A DNA stretch of 64,000 nt from Membranipora membranacea (GCA_914767715.1 OU612075.1:12216001-12280000), one strand, 5' to 3'. Shown: positions 11,989 to 24,718, counted from the stretch's first letter. Notes: a model not told the origin generated them from the sequence alone. Made by a program: numbers and translations.

Positions 11989-14900
11989 ACATTGACAGAT
12001 CAATGGAAACAAACGGTTCATTGGCATATAAGGTTGATCCTTATCATAATCATTTAGTATCAATTTAGTGTAAATATGCAGATGTTAAGGTAGTTTGGAA
12101 CAATACTCAATTACATTTTAAATATGTTTCTATTTGTACATTGGCATAAGATTCTGTGGTGCTCTTTTTCTATTGACAAGAGATGTCTGGTTACATCTAT
12201 TTTAGAAAAAAATTTACATATTTTCAATCGTTGCTTGACATAAAACAGCTCATTAAAAAGCTCAATTTCAATTTCAAATCAAACTTACTGGCAAAGAGAA
12301 CTGTTATTTGCTGTTAGACAGCAGTTATCAGGAGGGCAGCTCTCCAGAGTATCTTCAGGTCAGAGTGACAAAGTCTTCTGAGATATTGACAACAATGACT
12401 GTAAACCTGTAGCATAAATATGATAGGTTTCAAGAATTCTTACCATTGCTAAGTTGTGATCACCTGGGCCAGTCGTACTAACAATCAATTGTCTTATGTG
12501 TGCGACCAATGATACTACTGATAATTCATTAAAAACATGAAAACTTACCTGATTTTCCACTTTCAGACGTTACCTTTTTATCACAGAATTAAATACTTGT
12601 CAATGAAAATAAAGATAACCTAATACAGTTAGATCACTCAATACAAGGGCTGAACTGACATTGATCAGATTGTCAAATAGTCTTGTTTACAAAATCGCAA
12701 ACAGTTATCAATGCTTTATTGGCTATGACATGAGCATTCTTAGGATCATAATTACGTCAGTGTAGCTATTTTTGCAAGCCCTTTGTCTGTCAAAATAAAG
12801 CTTTGATGCTATCTCAGATGTGTAGTTCAATGAATAACGGCGCATTCCTGAAGCAACAATTAATCCATATTGATATGAAACAGAAGATGTAGGACTTAAT
12901 TGAAAGATTGATATGGAACAATCATTGATAATGAAGTTTACCTTCGGGCGATCAAATAGTTTCTGTGGTTACATATCAAAATGGCCCGGGCACAATGTCA
13001 ATCTGATATGGGCTTGTTTCAGAACAGTAGATAATAATAAAAAAAGATATATGAATATCTTTTAACTATGGATTTCTCAGCAGGATAAATTGTTGTGAAT
13101 CACAATGTGTACTAGTTACAGTAAATACTAAGGTGTTGATGGTCCAATGTTTGAGCTAGCCAATTGGAAATTGGTGAAATTGTATTTTGTCAAACACAAT
13201 GAAGACTTAATACATTTATGACATCTTTCCAGTGCAAATAGAACCAATTCGGAAAATCACAATGTAATTAAATTACTGTGATTCCTTATTAATTGCACAA
13301 TCTGCTCCACACATACATATCAACCTCAATTTGTTAGTTGTGATACAGAGAAACCCTCATTAACAATACCTGTTATAAAGGTGTTCGTTGCGACAACACC
13401 TTTGAAGGTATTCACTCAAATTTATTTCCACTGAGATCTGACCCTCAGTTTTGATTGGCTAGCAGAGGTGATGGTGCTCTGATAAACATTTTCTCCAAGA
13501 TGCCTAGATTTTCAGCCCTATTTTCGCTCTGAGATCAATTTATACACACGCCAGCCTTTAGGCATAAAACGTTTATGTAAACTTATTTGACACTTTTATG
13601 GTTTACTGCAACAAACGCCTGTTTATCTAACCAGGTAATCAAAAAGTAATGTTTAGTGTTTACTTTACTTTACTTGCATAATCATCTTGTCATTGTTGAT
13701 TAGTAGTCTAGAACTCTGGTCTGGTATTGGATTCTGAAAACCATTAATTTGATTTCATGTGGACTTTTTACCTGTTAAAGTTTTACATGAGACAAAGTTC
13801 AACTTTCTTCAGTGAGAGTTGCCTACCTCCTTGTTGGGGTGGGATAACTCAGACCTCTTGCCCAAGTTTTTGTATTAGACTCATCCCACAGTCCATTGTG
13901 AAATTAAATGTTCTAGATTCGCTTATCGCTTATCGCTTATCGCTTATCGCCTATCGCCTAACCCAATACCCAAAACTTTCTTGTTTTAGAATGTTATTTG
14001 TCATAGTATTAGTGATTTTTACTCTTACAATCCCTACGCATGAGAAGCAGAACGGGATAAAAGGTCTTATGATGTTTTTTTGGTAAAAAGCCAGTTAATG
14101 GAAACAAACCAATAAGATAAAAGACAAGGTTTACATAAAGTGTGCTATAAACAATAAACGGGTGATCTGGGAACAGGAGCTTTATTTGGATAGAAATTCA
14201 TGATTGTTTGCGAGCAGAACACCTCCTAGAGTTGAAATTTTACCATTATGATAATAAATATGAAAATTCTGTAAACAAAATTAGTGCTGTGTGCTTGGCG
14301 CAGCTGTGTTCTGAGACTAGAAAACCTATTTGCACGAAGTAAAGGGAAACATTTTTGAGACAATTTCTGGTCATGTAAGGTATCCTGGAGTTTGTAAGCA
14401 TTATAAGCATTTTGGAAGTTTTTGTAAGGATTTTTGAAAATCAGTGTAAGCAAGTCTGGATCAAATCCTCTTACTGGTAAAAGCAGTTTGATTTTACTAC
14501 ATAGATGTTAGAAAGAGTTCAAATATGTTGTTAGTGGTAGTAAAAGGATCCATCTAAAAGGTATCTGCTAAGTGAAGGTATTGTGAAGTTCTAGCAAGAT
14601 GTTGACATGAGAGCGTAAACGTATAAATTTGGCCAGCTGTTGGCCGCATAAAATTAAGAAGAAAAAATGCAGCAAAACAGCAGTGTGGCTTTAAAGGACG
14701 ATTTGAGATTTGTCAAAATATTAACACATGACTATTCTCACATGACAGCCAAAATATTTACTTCCATAGATCCACAGGATTTTTTATTCATAACCTCAAA
14801 TAATTTATTGCCTTACCCTAGGATAAAATAGTGTTCAACCTTTGAGTGCTTAGGCCTTACAGGTTTATTGCCTGAATAGAACTCCTTCTGAGGTCTGAAT

Positions 14901-15180
14901 TTTTGTCAGCTAAGCCTCTCAATAACCAAGGGTGCTGTAAGTTGTTTGCCCTTTGTGCTTAATTGTCAATGAGGGAATAACTCAAAAATTGAAGGTGACC
15001 AGGGGCCTCAGAGTGGGAGTCATCTATATACTGTAAAACTTTAAAAAGAAATTTAAATAAACTTGGTAAATTCAAAAATATGATTGAGCCAATATCACGC
15101 AGTAACGCTATCGAGTTATCCTTCTTCAAACCAAAATTCTCAAATAAAAGTTCAATTTTCTCACTCAGTTTCTTGAGTTA
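11989..15180. other. No gene recognised; one short tandem repeat
   Basis: 3' flank of copy A followed by AT-rich intergenic DNA. Contains a 7-bp repeat run at 13,920-13,960. Confidence 0.5.
13920..13960. repeat. Microsatellite, 7-bp unit
   Basis: Four perfect GCTTATC units followed by degenerate GCCTATC copies. Confidence 0.9.
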
Positions 15181-15690
15181 AATAAATGGCAAAAAGGGTC
15201 TGCAAGCCTAGTTCACTACGCACTGGGTTTCAAACACAGTATGGAGCATATAGGACACAATAAAACAAAGCATTCTCTTAAGATGAGATTAGGTCACAAT
15301 AACCTTTACTCTAGCATGCGATTAATATTTCCCAAATCAATCCAATCTTAAGCCATCTCAATGTGTAGACAAAACATCATGTCATGCTATTTAACTAACA
15401 CATACATGTATACTTTACTGTATACCTACATACATTAACATCATTACATTGCATACCAATTCATGCTTGTCCTCAATAATCGATGCAATATTACATGTTT
15501 ACACTATATGTATAGGTATGTAGATTTGAGTTCGTTTACCAGATACAAGTCGCTTTGAAGACCCCAGCATTGTTTCTGAGTCATACTTGTACCTCTGGAA
15601 ACCAACCCTCTTAGCAAGGTGTCAAGAGAATGGAACTGCATTCAATTCACCTCCCCATCTACATGGTGTGATATCAATAACTCTCAGCCT

Positions 15691-15729
15691 GAGCAAAGTG
15701 TCAACAGAATCAGGAGTATAAAAGAGGGG
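15691..15729 (+). promoter_or_regulatory. Core promoter block of P-loop gene B (TATA)
   Basis: TATAAAAG at 15,717-15,724, 83 bp before the ATG, preceded by GAGCAAAGTGTCAACAGAAT and followed by AGGGG. Same layout as copies A and C. Confidence 0.8.
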
Positions 15730-15799
15730 TAGAAACGCTTCAAACACAACAGTTCTTTGAACAACACACAGAGCAAGCCAAACCTTCGACAGACTTATA

Positions 15800-16819
15800 A
15801 TGGAATCTGCAAGACGTATTCTGGTGGTCGGTGCACACGGCAGTGGCAAGTCATCATTGATAGCTGAGCTGGCAAAAATGAAAGCAACAAGAAAAGTAAA
15901 TAAACTCGGAGAATCTACATACGAGTCAACAACATGCTCAAGATTCATGGGTAAGTTGTTGAAGGAAGAAGAATTACTTGAAAGGCACAAAGTTTGAAAT
16001 AATAATTTCAAAATTGCTATTATTTATTTATTTGAAGTCACCAAACATCTGCTGTACAAAAAAACTTATATTGATTTTCCTTTCTTTTAGGCAAAATGCA
16101 CAAATTGCAACTGCTAGAGACAGAAGATGAAGGCATACATTACATCTACAAAGCATCAGTTATCATAGTCACATTCAACAGCAAATCACTCAAGTCCCAG
16201 CAGGAGTCTACTAAAATCTACAAAAACATCAAAAACCATTCAGAAAGTGAGTACTTGTAACATATTTTTTCGTTTCTCAAATGATTTAATTTTTTATTGT
16301 CGCACAAATCACCATGATAAACAAAGAAATTCCGTCCAAGTGTCAATGAGTTTTCAGCGGTTGTACAGAGATCATACCAAAGCATTATACTTAACACAAA
16401 ATTTGTTTCTTTTTATAGGAAATGGTACAAAAATACCAATCATAGCTGTTTTCACAAAATGTTCGGAGGAAACTATTGTAGAAGATAAATACTGTGGTGA
16501 TGAGTTCCATATGATGCCAACAAATACAGAATCTAAAATGGGACTTGATACGCTAAAGCTCAACCTTTACAAGTTTGCCTTCCCTGCACTTAGCGGTGTC
16601 ATTCTCATGCAGAAACTACGCAACTCGGTTCACAAAGTCACATCCACTGCCATGAAATCCCTCAACAAAATTAAAGAAGCTAAATCAGAAGAAGCAATTG
16701 ATTTTGCATCGCAACAAGGAAGCAGTATGAAAGAGAGGCGCATGATGTACCGCTGTGGGTCTTCGCCATCTTTTGATGATGAAGAGATCGACCACGAAAT
16801 GCGAAGATCTAGTCTTTAA
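15800..16819 (+). CDS. Atypical Ras-like P-loop protein, paralogue B (3 exons, 235 aa)
   Basis: Exons 15800-15950, 16091-16246, 16419-16819, with intron phases identical to copies A and C. G1 loop GAHGSGKSS (residues 11-19), a G2-like STYESTTCSRF stretch, G3 position EDEG (Asp replaced by Glu), strand ASVIIVTFNSKS, G4-like FTKCSEE, and a G5-like PTNTESKMGLD before the last helix. The region between the G3 position and the next strand is about eight residues shorter than in Ras/Rab, so switch II is reduced. The tail has RRMMYRCGSSPSFDDEE and ends MRRSSL. No membrane anchor or signal peptide. Very similar to copy C. Function unknown; a soluble signalling switch is an inference from the fold. 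Confidence 0.82.
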
Positions 16820-17060
16820 AATTGTCTCACTTTCATTTGACCTTGTACAGAATTGCATATTAGTATAAAGATTAACACTTTTTACCAACCAATTCTCCTA
16901 CAATGTCATTCTCGACAAACTGCTTTTCTTTGATGTTGATATATAGTGCTGAAATATTTTTCAATAAGGCGTGTTTCCTTTGGTGCTCTTTTACATTTTT
17001 TTTTCAGTTGGCTGGCACATCTTGGTAATTTTGAAGAAATTTATATATATTTACAATGAA

Positions 17061-17066
17061 AATAAA
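17061..17066 (+). promoter_or_regulatory. Polyadenylation signal of P-loop gene B
   Basis: AATAAA about 240 bp after the stop codon, following ACAATGAA. The matching site in copy C has changed to AATGTATC, so copy C must use another signal. Confidence 0.55.
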
Positions 17067-18499
17067 TCATTGCTGGCATTCAATTCCCATATTTATAAAA
17101 TTTCTGAATACCATGTTGCGCCTGTTGCCTCAAGAATCTGAAGGATGGTTATGCTTAAAGAGAATTATAGAGAAGTATATGAAACCCAATCAAACTATCA
17201 TCTTCTTGCACTAAGGCATCAAGATAACCAAGGCACTATTGTGTATGTTATACATATCACTTTTAGGATACCCTCAAGTGTATCGCTAGAATGTCTATTC
17301 ACTAGCTTGTCATTTGTTTGGATGAAATTATATAGCCATTTATTAATTTCCTTTCCAAGACTCACCTTAACATGACAAAGAACCAGTTGACCAGAGTGTA
17401 GCTATTCATTAATGGATAGCTTCAAGTATCTGAAAACTGATGTGTGCAATCAAATACCTTTGGGGCTCCATTGTAGATGTCAGCTATTAAATATCATATC
17501 ATAGAAAGCTGTTTTTCCCTCGCTGCATCTGGATATTGCAACCATGCAAGTAAATTGACTTAGCGGTACAGAAAGGTGAGCAATGAGGAAATTTTGTAAT
17601 TATGCTTTATAAAAACGCTCGGGAAGACCAATATGGGTATTTCCTTTTCCGTGTTTTTTTATCTGAGCAGAGAGCGGAGAAGAAGTCGAGCAAGTCAAAA
17701 AATTAGAAAAACATCCTGTACAGCGTGAGGAGATCCAGAGTTCAAATGAGAGCATGTCACAGAGCCACGAGGCAATAAAGTTATTGTCAGGAGAATACCA
17801 CAAATATTCTTATTTGACAAACCAGAGCAAAACGATTCCTTAGAGCTTAATCGATAACAGGGTATATTTCCAATCAATCAAGAGTCCAGAATGACTTTAA
17901 ATTGTGAAAGCAGATAACAATATTGTGAAATCTTCCTAAGTTCGGGCCTTGCAGGGGATATGAGGGGGCACTGTGTTGATATTTATTAGTATAGATTTCG
18001 CTGACTTTCAAAATAATATCAAAATAGATGAACTCCGGCTTAGGAAAGTGAACAATGGAATACGCTACAACCAAATTTAGTTAAGGTCATTATCCTTTTC
18101 GCAATATGGTCATCTAATCTAAACAGCCAAGGCATAACATACATTAAAACGACCTCTAGGAAAACTACTGCATGAATTACACAGTGCAAAACATCAAAAC
18201 ATATTTATGTGTGCTACAGAATGGTTGTTACAACGATTAGCTTGGTTACATTGCTATGAATAGATTTTTCAATAGCCTGACGCAATACCGATGCTAATAA
18301 TGGGAAACTCAATATCTGACCACAAGTGTTGCTAAATTCCATGATATCGTTCACTGGCATTTTAATTTGTAATTCAGACGATAATGAAATCTTTCTTTTG
18401 ATTACCTAATGCTATTAATTATGTTCATTATTTATGAATGAAAATTACTGTTTGCCATTTCTGTCATGAACGCATCTAGTAAGCTGAAGAATAATGAAT

Positions 18500-19070
18500 T
18501 TATGGATGCCTATCAGTGCACTGAAACATTTCTACATAGCATGCATCCGTCCCATTCTCCTGTATGCTTCTCCCTCCTGGTATTCCATGCTCTCTCACCA
18601 ACAAAGAATGAGGATCCTGCGTGTAGAAAATTTGGTACTCAAGGTTCTTGATCCGTGTGGTCTCGATTACAATGACCGAACAGCGAACATTGAGATACAA
18701 CAAGTGCTTGATCTCCTCAACCAGACGAGCCAAGAGTACATGTGTAATATAGAAAATACATTAGGGCACTGCCTTAATGGTGTGATGGCAAGTTACAAAC
18801 CAACAACTGCTCCTCGAAGGTCAACTCGACTGGCCCAGAAACCAAGACCAAGGGCACGCATCGCACTGAAGGCAAACTCTCCATTTTTATGTTACATGTG
18901 AGCTTTTGTTTCTCTTTTTAATTTCAATATGCAAAATAGTGCAAACTTTTTTCGCATTTTTCTGATTGAAGATCATTAGTAGATTTTTTGATTTTATTAT
19001 CAAAAGATTTGTGACCAATAAATAAAGCCCGATATATATATAATGTATACAAGCAATAAAAAGCATTGAA
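18500..19070 (+). pseudogene. 5'-truncated LINE insertion (reverse transcriptase C-terminus)
   Basis: Encodes a typical non-LTR RT tail (FYIACIRPILLYASPSWYSM, then a helix ending in ILRVENLVLKVL, the 'last exon' pattern of LINE ORF2), then a stop after LCYM at about 18,901. The duplicated partner at about 43,540-43,580 lacks this block: AATGAATTTAT there runs on to AATTTTCATGTGA, which here appears only after 19,060. The insertion therefore postdates the duplication. The upstream part of the RT is missing. Confidence 0.75.
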
Positions 19071-19559
19071 TTTCCATGTGACCTGCGAATCACAACAGAT
19101 TCTGTATTTGTCTCATATACGGAACGCAAAATGCAGTAACTTTTGATAATTATCGAAAATTTCTGTAGTCTTTTCTCATTACGTCCAATAGTACACTTCT
19201 TTAATCGAATCACATCAATAAAGTTAACACAAAGCACAGCAGTCACAGTATCATCGGCTTCTCTGATAGATCATAAGCGCAGACATAATTACACTGAGTG
19301 GTTTTGCTGATATGTGTTGAGATTCACATTGTATCTTAAACAAGTGATGCTTAATCAGCTCAGCCGAATTTAGGTTTAATTAAATTGAAATTTACAAATA
19401 TGAAATTAAGGTTATGTAAATATAATCATATCATCACAACAATAAATAGAATTGCCTGTATGCTCGATCTATACATTTTTTTTTAAGTACAGTAAGCTAA
19501 GCTGACACCAAAAAATTGTAAAGAATTCTTGTGAAATTCAATAAGCTAATTATTTTGAC

Positions 19560-21113
19560 TTAGCAATGTCATCTATATTGTTCAAGGCTGGGGACAACCA
19601 ATTATAAAGCGCATTAACGGGTATTGGGAACAATCTATGGGCAAACATGTGAAAGGAGTCAAGGCAAAATTGTTTGGCTCTGAGCCTCTTCACTCTAAAA
19701 CGCATATCGACAGTTCTGTTACAAGATAAACCTTAAAGTGGTTACTGAGATGAACTAAGGTGGTAATAGTGATGACCAAGATGATGAAGCATGAAGTGTA
19801 CCTTGAGTTATTGTAACCTGTAGCGTGATAGGTTAAATTTGTTTCATGGTTAGCTGAGTCATCTCTTGCAATCGAAACCCCGAAGAGCAGTATTTGCAAG
19901 GCAAAACTGTTACCAGAGTTATATTGACCATTGACAGCTATTCAATGCATCCTATCTAGGTTAAGTAGATGCTGAAGTTATTGTAACTGTGCGGTGTGAT
20001 TTAAATAAGTTTTGTCATGGTTAGCTGAATCATCTTTTGCAATCGGAACCCCATAGAGCGGGTACCTGCGAGATAAAACCGCTAACTGAGCTTTATTGGC
20101 CATTGATAGCTACTCAATGCATGGTATCTAGGTTACATCGATGATGATGTATGTTATTCCGGAGATGATAAGATAAGCTTATCATCATCACTCTTCACAC
20201 ATTTTGGTTGCAACAACTTAGGAAGGGGAAAGTCTTTTAATGGAAATTTTGGCATTTAGCTAGACCTCTTCACAGTAGATCTCTAACCTCAATTTCACAA
20301 CCTATCTCATCTCTGATATTCATTCAGTTGTAAAATGTAAAATGCATCGTTTCCTTCCCTTCGATGAGCCTAGTTACCTTCTCAGACATTAATGTAGTGT
20401 CCATAATTGAAAGCTACCTTAAAAGTTGAGGGTTACAAGAGGCAAAAATGAATAGATATAGCTAACTTTGAACTTTGTTCATGATCTGGCTTGTAAACTC
20501 AAAATCCCTAGGGGTATAGCAAGTTTATACAAAAGTAGGAATATACCAAAGGCCGCTGGCAATTTAATGAATCCAGCAAGTATATGCTTCCCTGTTGGAC
20601 TCGAACCAATGCCTCATGCTACCCTAATCACCTGGCAGTAAACAGCATGCGTAATTATCACTTGGGCATCTTGAGAAATATTATTTCATTGACACATCCA
20701 TCTGGTTTCTGTGAGTTAGTTACCCAGGAAGGCCATTTATGTCTAATGTAGATTACTATCTTGAAATTCAATCATCTTAATTTAGGCCACTGTGTCGCAC
20801 TATATGTGAGTTTATAACAGCCAGGGGCTGAGAAGCCATGATTAATTGTCGCTATATATTTGTCAGAGTTCATTTATGCCGAAGAGGCTATGTGACCAGC
20901 ATTAATCAACTTTTTGATCACTGATATAACCATTTACAAATTCTGTCTTGGCCCAATGAAAAAGCAACTGAAAAGTTGAAGGTATCCTAGAATTCTTGTT
21001 ACTGTTACCATCAATTTGGTGCAGCCTTAGAGTTGTTTGGATCTTTCACAATACTATTTTTAAATTAAGAATCCAAGTTTGCAGTAATGTGCGAAGAGGT
21101 TTACCCTTAACCC
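19560..21113 (+). repeat. R1 tandem repeat family, copy
   Basis: Shares in order with other R1 copies: GGGACAACCAATTA (19,591), a segment TGAGTCATCTCTTGCAATCG (present twice in tandem, 19,855 and 20,025), a minus-strand tRNA-like box B near 20,590, CATCCATCTGG (20,696), and AACAGCCAGGGGCTGAGAAG (20,816). It is continuous with 24,757 onward once the MITE and the 3.3-kb insert are removed. Confidence 0.8.
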
Positions 21114-21404
21114 TTAAATGGCAACCAAGGTTTCAAACAACTTCTAATTGATTGATAGCAGATTGCACCTTCCGCATAGAGGAAAATAAAATTAATTACT
21201 CAAACTCCGCTAGAATAGAATACTACAGAGCAGTTTCCTGTTCCTGTTATTATTTAACCTGTGATCTATCATCTTTACAGCAATGTCTTAGAAACTCCCC
21301 TAAACTGAAGTGTTACCAAGCTTAGAGTCAACAACTACTTTGAGTTTTGCATCGCATAAGGCACAAAGCTTATGCTGCCTAGCACATTGTTTACTACCAA
21401 TCAA
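21114..21404 (+). mobile_element. TTAA MITE, left part of an interrupted copy
   Basis: Begins TTAAATGGCAACCAAGG and follows the 385-bp MITE at 46,289-46,673 until CTACCAATCAA, where a 3.3-kb element interrupts it. Its right end resumes at 24,719. The R1 copy at about 31,311 shows the site without the MITE. Confidence 0.85.
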
Positions 21405-22135
21405 CAAAGCTTACGCAGTCCTAAGCTTCCACTGTCCCTTTATCTATATATAAGCAGGCAGAATTTGGGCCAGCTCAGAATTGACCAATCAGGTGACACC
21501 TGAAAAAAATAGCACTGTACAGCCATTGTAGTAACAATAAGAATATCTGTGACTGTAGTTTAATGAACCAATCACAGCAAATATTTGCTGCTGCACTGCA
21601 CTCGAACTAGAAGAAAGAAAATAGCAGACGGGTGGTTTGGAGATGGTTTGATGGTTTGAAGTAGTAGTACCTAGAAAAGATAGAGACAGGTAAATCACAT
21701 TGCATCTACCTAGATAGGAGTAGCACTTGCTCTCCAAGATATCAAAATTCCATCATGGCTTTAGTATCATTTGTTTTAGGTTATTGAAGACATATGACCC
21801 ATGCTTTCTCTTAGCCTGACTCAACCAGAGGGGTAACTGTCTACAGACAGTGCCCTTGTCTGTGTATTTCAATAAGAATGGGTTTGATAGGTACAGATAG
21901 GAATGAATGATATTTGGCCATGTATTTCAGGTTACTACAGCAATGCACTCACCCTACTAGTTATACAATAATAAACCAACTAGAGAGGATTCTGATAAAC
22001 TTACAGAAGATTATTAGGTTGAAGTGAGCAAATGCTACAAATTTACAATCCATCAAGTCAGCCTGTGTAATCATTGCTCAACGTTAATATGTACATTGGC
22101 CCTGATTATTCACACCTACTTTTGAAATGTTATAG

Positions 22136-22523
22136 GGGATTGAATTGGTTAAAAGCTGTCGGGAGGCAAGACCTAGTCAACACATACGTGAATGGAATGC
22201 TCAGTAGAAGGCATATTGCGCTCAACATATTGAGGCTGGAGACTATACCCGCTGCAAGCCGTAAGTTTTCTCACATCAACAATCCAAAACGATTTTAGGA
22301 ATATCAACCCAGTACTTTCGAAGGGCTAATTTATGAATTGAAATACGTAGGTCTGCTATGCAACATTTAACTTTACTTAACTTATTTTAAGTTAAAATTT
22401 AGTTTGTCTCCATATCAACAAGTTTTTATTGTGATAAAACCAATTTGTGTTTTAATGGCTTTAATCTTACTCAAACCAATATATGATGTCTCTTTTGCAG
22501 GCTGCACAACAGAAATATCCTGA
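22136..22523 (+). CDS. Candidate last two exons of an unrecognised plus-strand gene
   Basis: Exon 22136-22260 (acceptor GTTATAG, donor GTAAGT) encodes a segment beginning GLNWLKAVGRQDLVNTYVNG. It joins in phase across an intron with a strong acceptor (CTCTTTTGCAG) to 22501-22523, which ends RCTTEIS and TGA. Splice sites are good and the frame is coding-like, but I recognise no domain and found no exons further upstream. Confidence 0.4.
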
Positions 22524-23213
22524 ATAAGCAAGCAAGCAGTACCTCAACTCAACTCTACCTCAGGGGGAACTCTCTTGCTAGTCTAATAGGGGGAAATTCT
22601 TTGCCTCTAGATTGTGGTGCACTTACATATGTATCAGCCAGCTCTCTACATTTCTCATTGTGCTTGATTCTCTTTCATCTGTCACTCTTTCTAATGTAAG
22701 CAGTAATTGCAACGTAAGAGATCTTGTCATGGACTCTATACTGAACACTGACAAGGCTCACAACCAGTGGCTCACAGTAGATTGCAACATACCAAGTTCT
22801 GAATCCTTTGATTTATTTCATAAGGTAGTGCAGAAGTTTCCCAGAGTGAGGTGTGTGGCATTAATAAATAGATGTAAACAATAAATAGACAGCAATAAGA
22901 AAAAAATCCTGCCAGTTTTTAGACAGAGTTTACAATAAAAGAATCAAACTGATCTTGTGGTTTCAGGAAAATCTGTATCTAATTTTTTCTAAGTCTCTTT
23001 TATGTAATTTTACTTCTGCAATTTTATTCAAATACTATTGCTATGTAATACTTTACATTCTCAGCCCAACAATGGTTAACAAAAACTCATTACTCATTTT
23101 CTTTGTCAACTTCCTTTCTCCATTGGCTTTTCAGAGATCACCACAGTGTCTTTTTAAAGTTTAGTGTAGTTCCCTTTGAATATAGTACATTCAGCCTCTT
23201 GTGTCACTGTCAG

Positions 23214-23375
23214 TATCCTGGTTGTATTAAGGAACTCGCTCATAGTTGGAGCATTGTTACTGCCAGTTTTGGCTCTTTGGTGACCAAAGTACTGTTCCAA
23301 GCTATCTTGACAAAGCGTTTTCTCAGTCAAGATGAAATCGTAACCCTCGCTAAAAAATTACTTAGTGAGCGCTAA
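23214..23375 (+). CDS. Candidate terminal coding exon, unrecognised
   Basis: From acceptor TGTCACTGTCAG an open frame of 53 codons runs to TAA, rich in amphipathic helix (SFGSLVTKVLFQAILTKRF and ITLAKKLL-like residues). A possible partner lies at about 22,680-22,850 (contains NQWLTVDCNIPSSESFDLF, donor GTGTGT), but the phases do not connect without another exon. No family assigned. Confidence 0.35.
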   Translation, partial: YPGCIKELAHSWSIVTASFGSLVTKVLFQAILTKRFLSQDEIVTLAKKLLSER

Positions 23376-23628
23376 GAAAGAGTGACCTGTAGGAATATTA
23401 TAATGACGTGATGATAGCTCACACTTAATCTTGGTTATTTGAGGTGGGAGTCTTTAATAAAGTAAAGATGTTGAGCTGGACTTGAATTTAGCCTATTATA
23501 GTATGTGCTAAGGATACAGCCGGCTAGGTGAGAAGAAGTATGTGCAAAATGGCATTCTATGTAGATCTTGATTTCCACAATCTTGATCAATATCACAGAT
23601 TTTGCATCACATTGTAAAGTGTACTTAC

Positions 23629-23755
23629 AAGTGATTCTCCAGCTGATTCTTGTCTGAATGCAAAGCGGACATTTTGACTTTTCTGCATCCGTGATGTCGA
23701 CACCATTTACTTCGTCCTCCAATTGAGTTAGCCAGTCAAGAAAGTCTTCGATGAA
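23629..23755 (-). CDS. Candidate internal exon, unrecognised
   Basis: 127 bp with an excellent acceptor (CTGATGTTACAG) and donor (GTAAGT). Encodes FIEDFLDWLTQLEDEVNG and then a CPLC pair of cysteines. Entered in phase 0 and left after one base. Looks like a genuine spliced exon; protein unknown. Confidence 0.5.
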
Positions 23756-23926
23756 CTGTAACATCAGAGAAATACTGTGATATATGTATTAAAGCTATGA
23801 TTTAGATTTCTAATCTGTGTAACTTTAATGCGCTTGTTGGATTTCCATGCTTAGGAAAAACCTGGCATGTCGATAAAAACATTGAAATATTTGATTAGTC
23901 TGTCATATTTGTAAGAAATAATTCCT

Positions 23927-24189
23927 ACATTGAATCGCTAATCTGTAGGAGATTTTATGCGGCATCTTGTACTTATTTCTCGAGTTCCATCCCTCAGACC
24001 TGTATCGGATGTTCAGTACATCGAAATCATCATTGGAAATCTGTATTAATTCGATGGTAGCCGAATATCTCGCCGAATTCTCGAGTTCATTTGCAACAGA
24101 TCCAGAGTGCCTAGAGAGAAATAAGGAATCAAATTTAATTTTATAGTCTTCTTTTCTGGTCATGTGCAGCTCTGGACTGTCACTATGCT
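23927..24189 (-). CDS. Candidate exon with possible start codon, unrecognised
   Basis: Open frame from ATG 24,189 (or from an acceptor CAAATACAG just before it) to a GTAGGA donor at 23,926. Contains MACDWKHSDSPELHMTRKE, FDVLNIRYRSEGWNSR and KMPHKISYRLAIQ. It ends after one base of a codon, whereas the exon at 23,755 needs phase 0, so a small exon may be missing between them or the link is wrong. Confidence 0.42.
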
Positions 24190-24718
24190 TCCAATCACAG
24201 GCCATCTGTATTTGGTGCAAGTCCAGTGGTTGAATGCCAGAGTGGTCAAGGCCTAAACAACTGGAGTTGATTCAACTGTACTACAGAAAGTTGTGCTTCC
24301 AACCTCCCTGTTCCAGCAGACTGGTTGTGACGGAATTACACCGTGAGAGTCCCTCTACTAAAGGAACTCTAAGGTTTAGTTCATTGCTCTAAATAAATAA
24401 AAAATAACTCCTCACTTTTCATCTTTCTTACTACTATGGTATAAGCATGTACTTCTTCTTGCCTAAATAACTTTGTCATCTGAAACAAACACCATTGTAC
24501 TCACATCAACTCATCCAACTCCTTGCTCACATTGTTGTACTTGTAGTTAGAATCAGATTGTCTTTATAGTTAAATTTCTATAGATAACATACACCAGATT
24601 TGCTAAGCGAGTCATATTTTGACATTAGTTAGTGTACAGTGCTATTTTTTCAGGTCATAATGTAGTACACGCCCAGACCACGCCCCAGTTTCGAAGCTCT
24701 ATTGATATATTAGCTCTG

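Larger units (their letters stand above)
15180..18480 (+). repeat. Segmental duplication, unit carrying copy B
   Basis: Collinear with about 39,340-43,480: shared sequence upstream of the gene (for example ATCGATGCAATATT), the promoter, all exons and introns, the 3' UTR, and downstream stretches such as GAAATCTTCCTAAGTTCGGG. The other copy differs by a MITE insertion and many substitutions. Confidence 0.85.
21405..24718. mobile_element. 3.3-kb insertion inside a MITE, hAT-like ends, with candidate exons
   Basis: Flanked by direct repeats CCAATCAA at 21,397-21,404 and 24,719-24,726. Outside these the two halves of the MITE join correctly. The insert starts CAAAGCTTA and ends with the complement of CAGAGCTAA, a short imperfect terminal inverted repeat. 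An 8-bp target duplication with CA-starting ends is what hAT-type DNA transposons leave. Inside are plus-strand candidate exons (22,136-22,260; 22,501-22,523; 23,214-23,375) and minus-strand ones (24,189-23,927; 23,755-23,629). None resembles a hAT transposase that I know. Confidence 0.7.

Noticed and set aside
24235-24330. tRNA-Leu/Ser-like stretch (GAGTGGTCAAGGCC)
   Set aside because: Only a box-A-like motif; no clover-leaf pairing and no convincing box B at the right distance.
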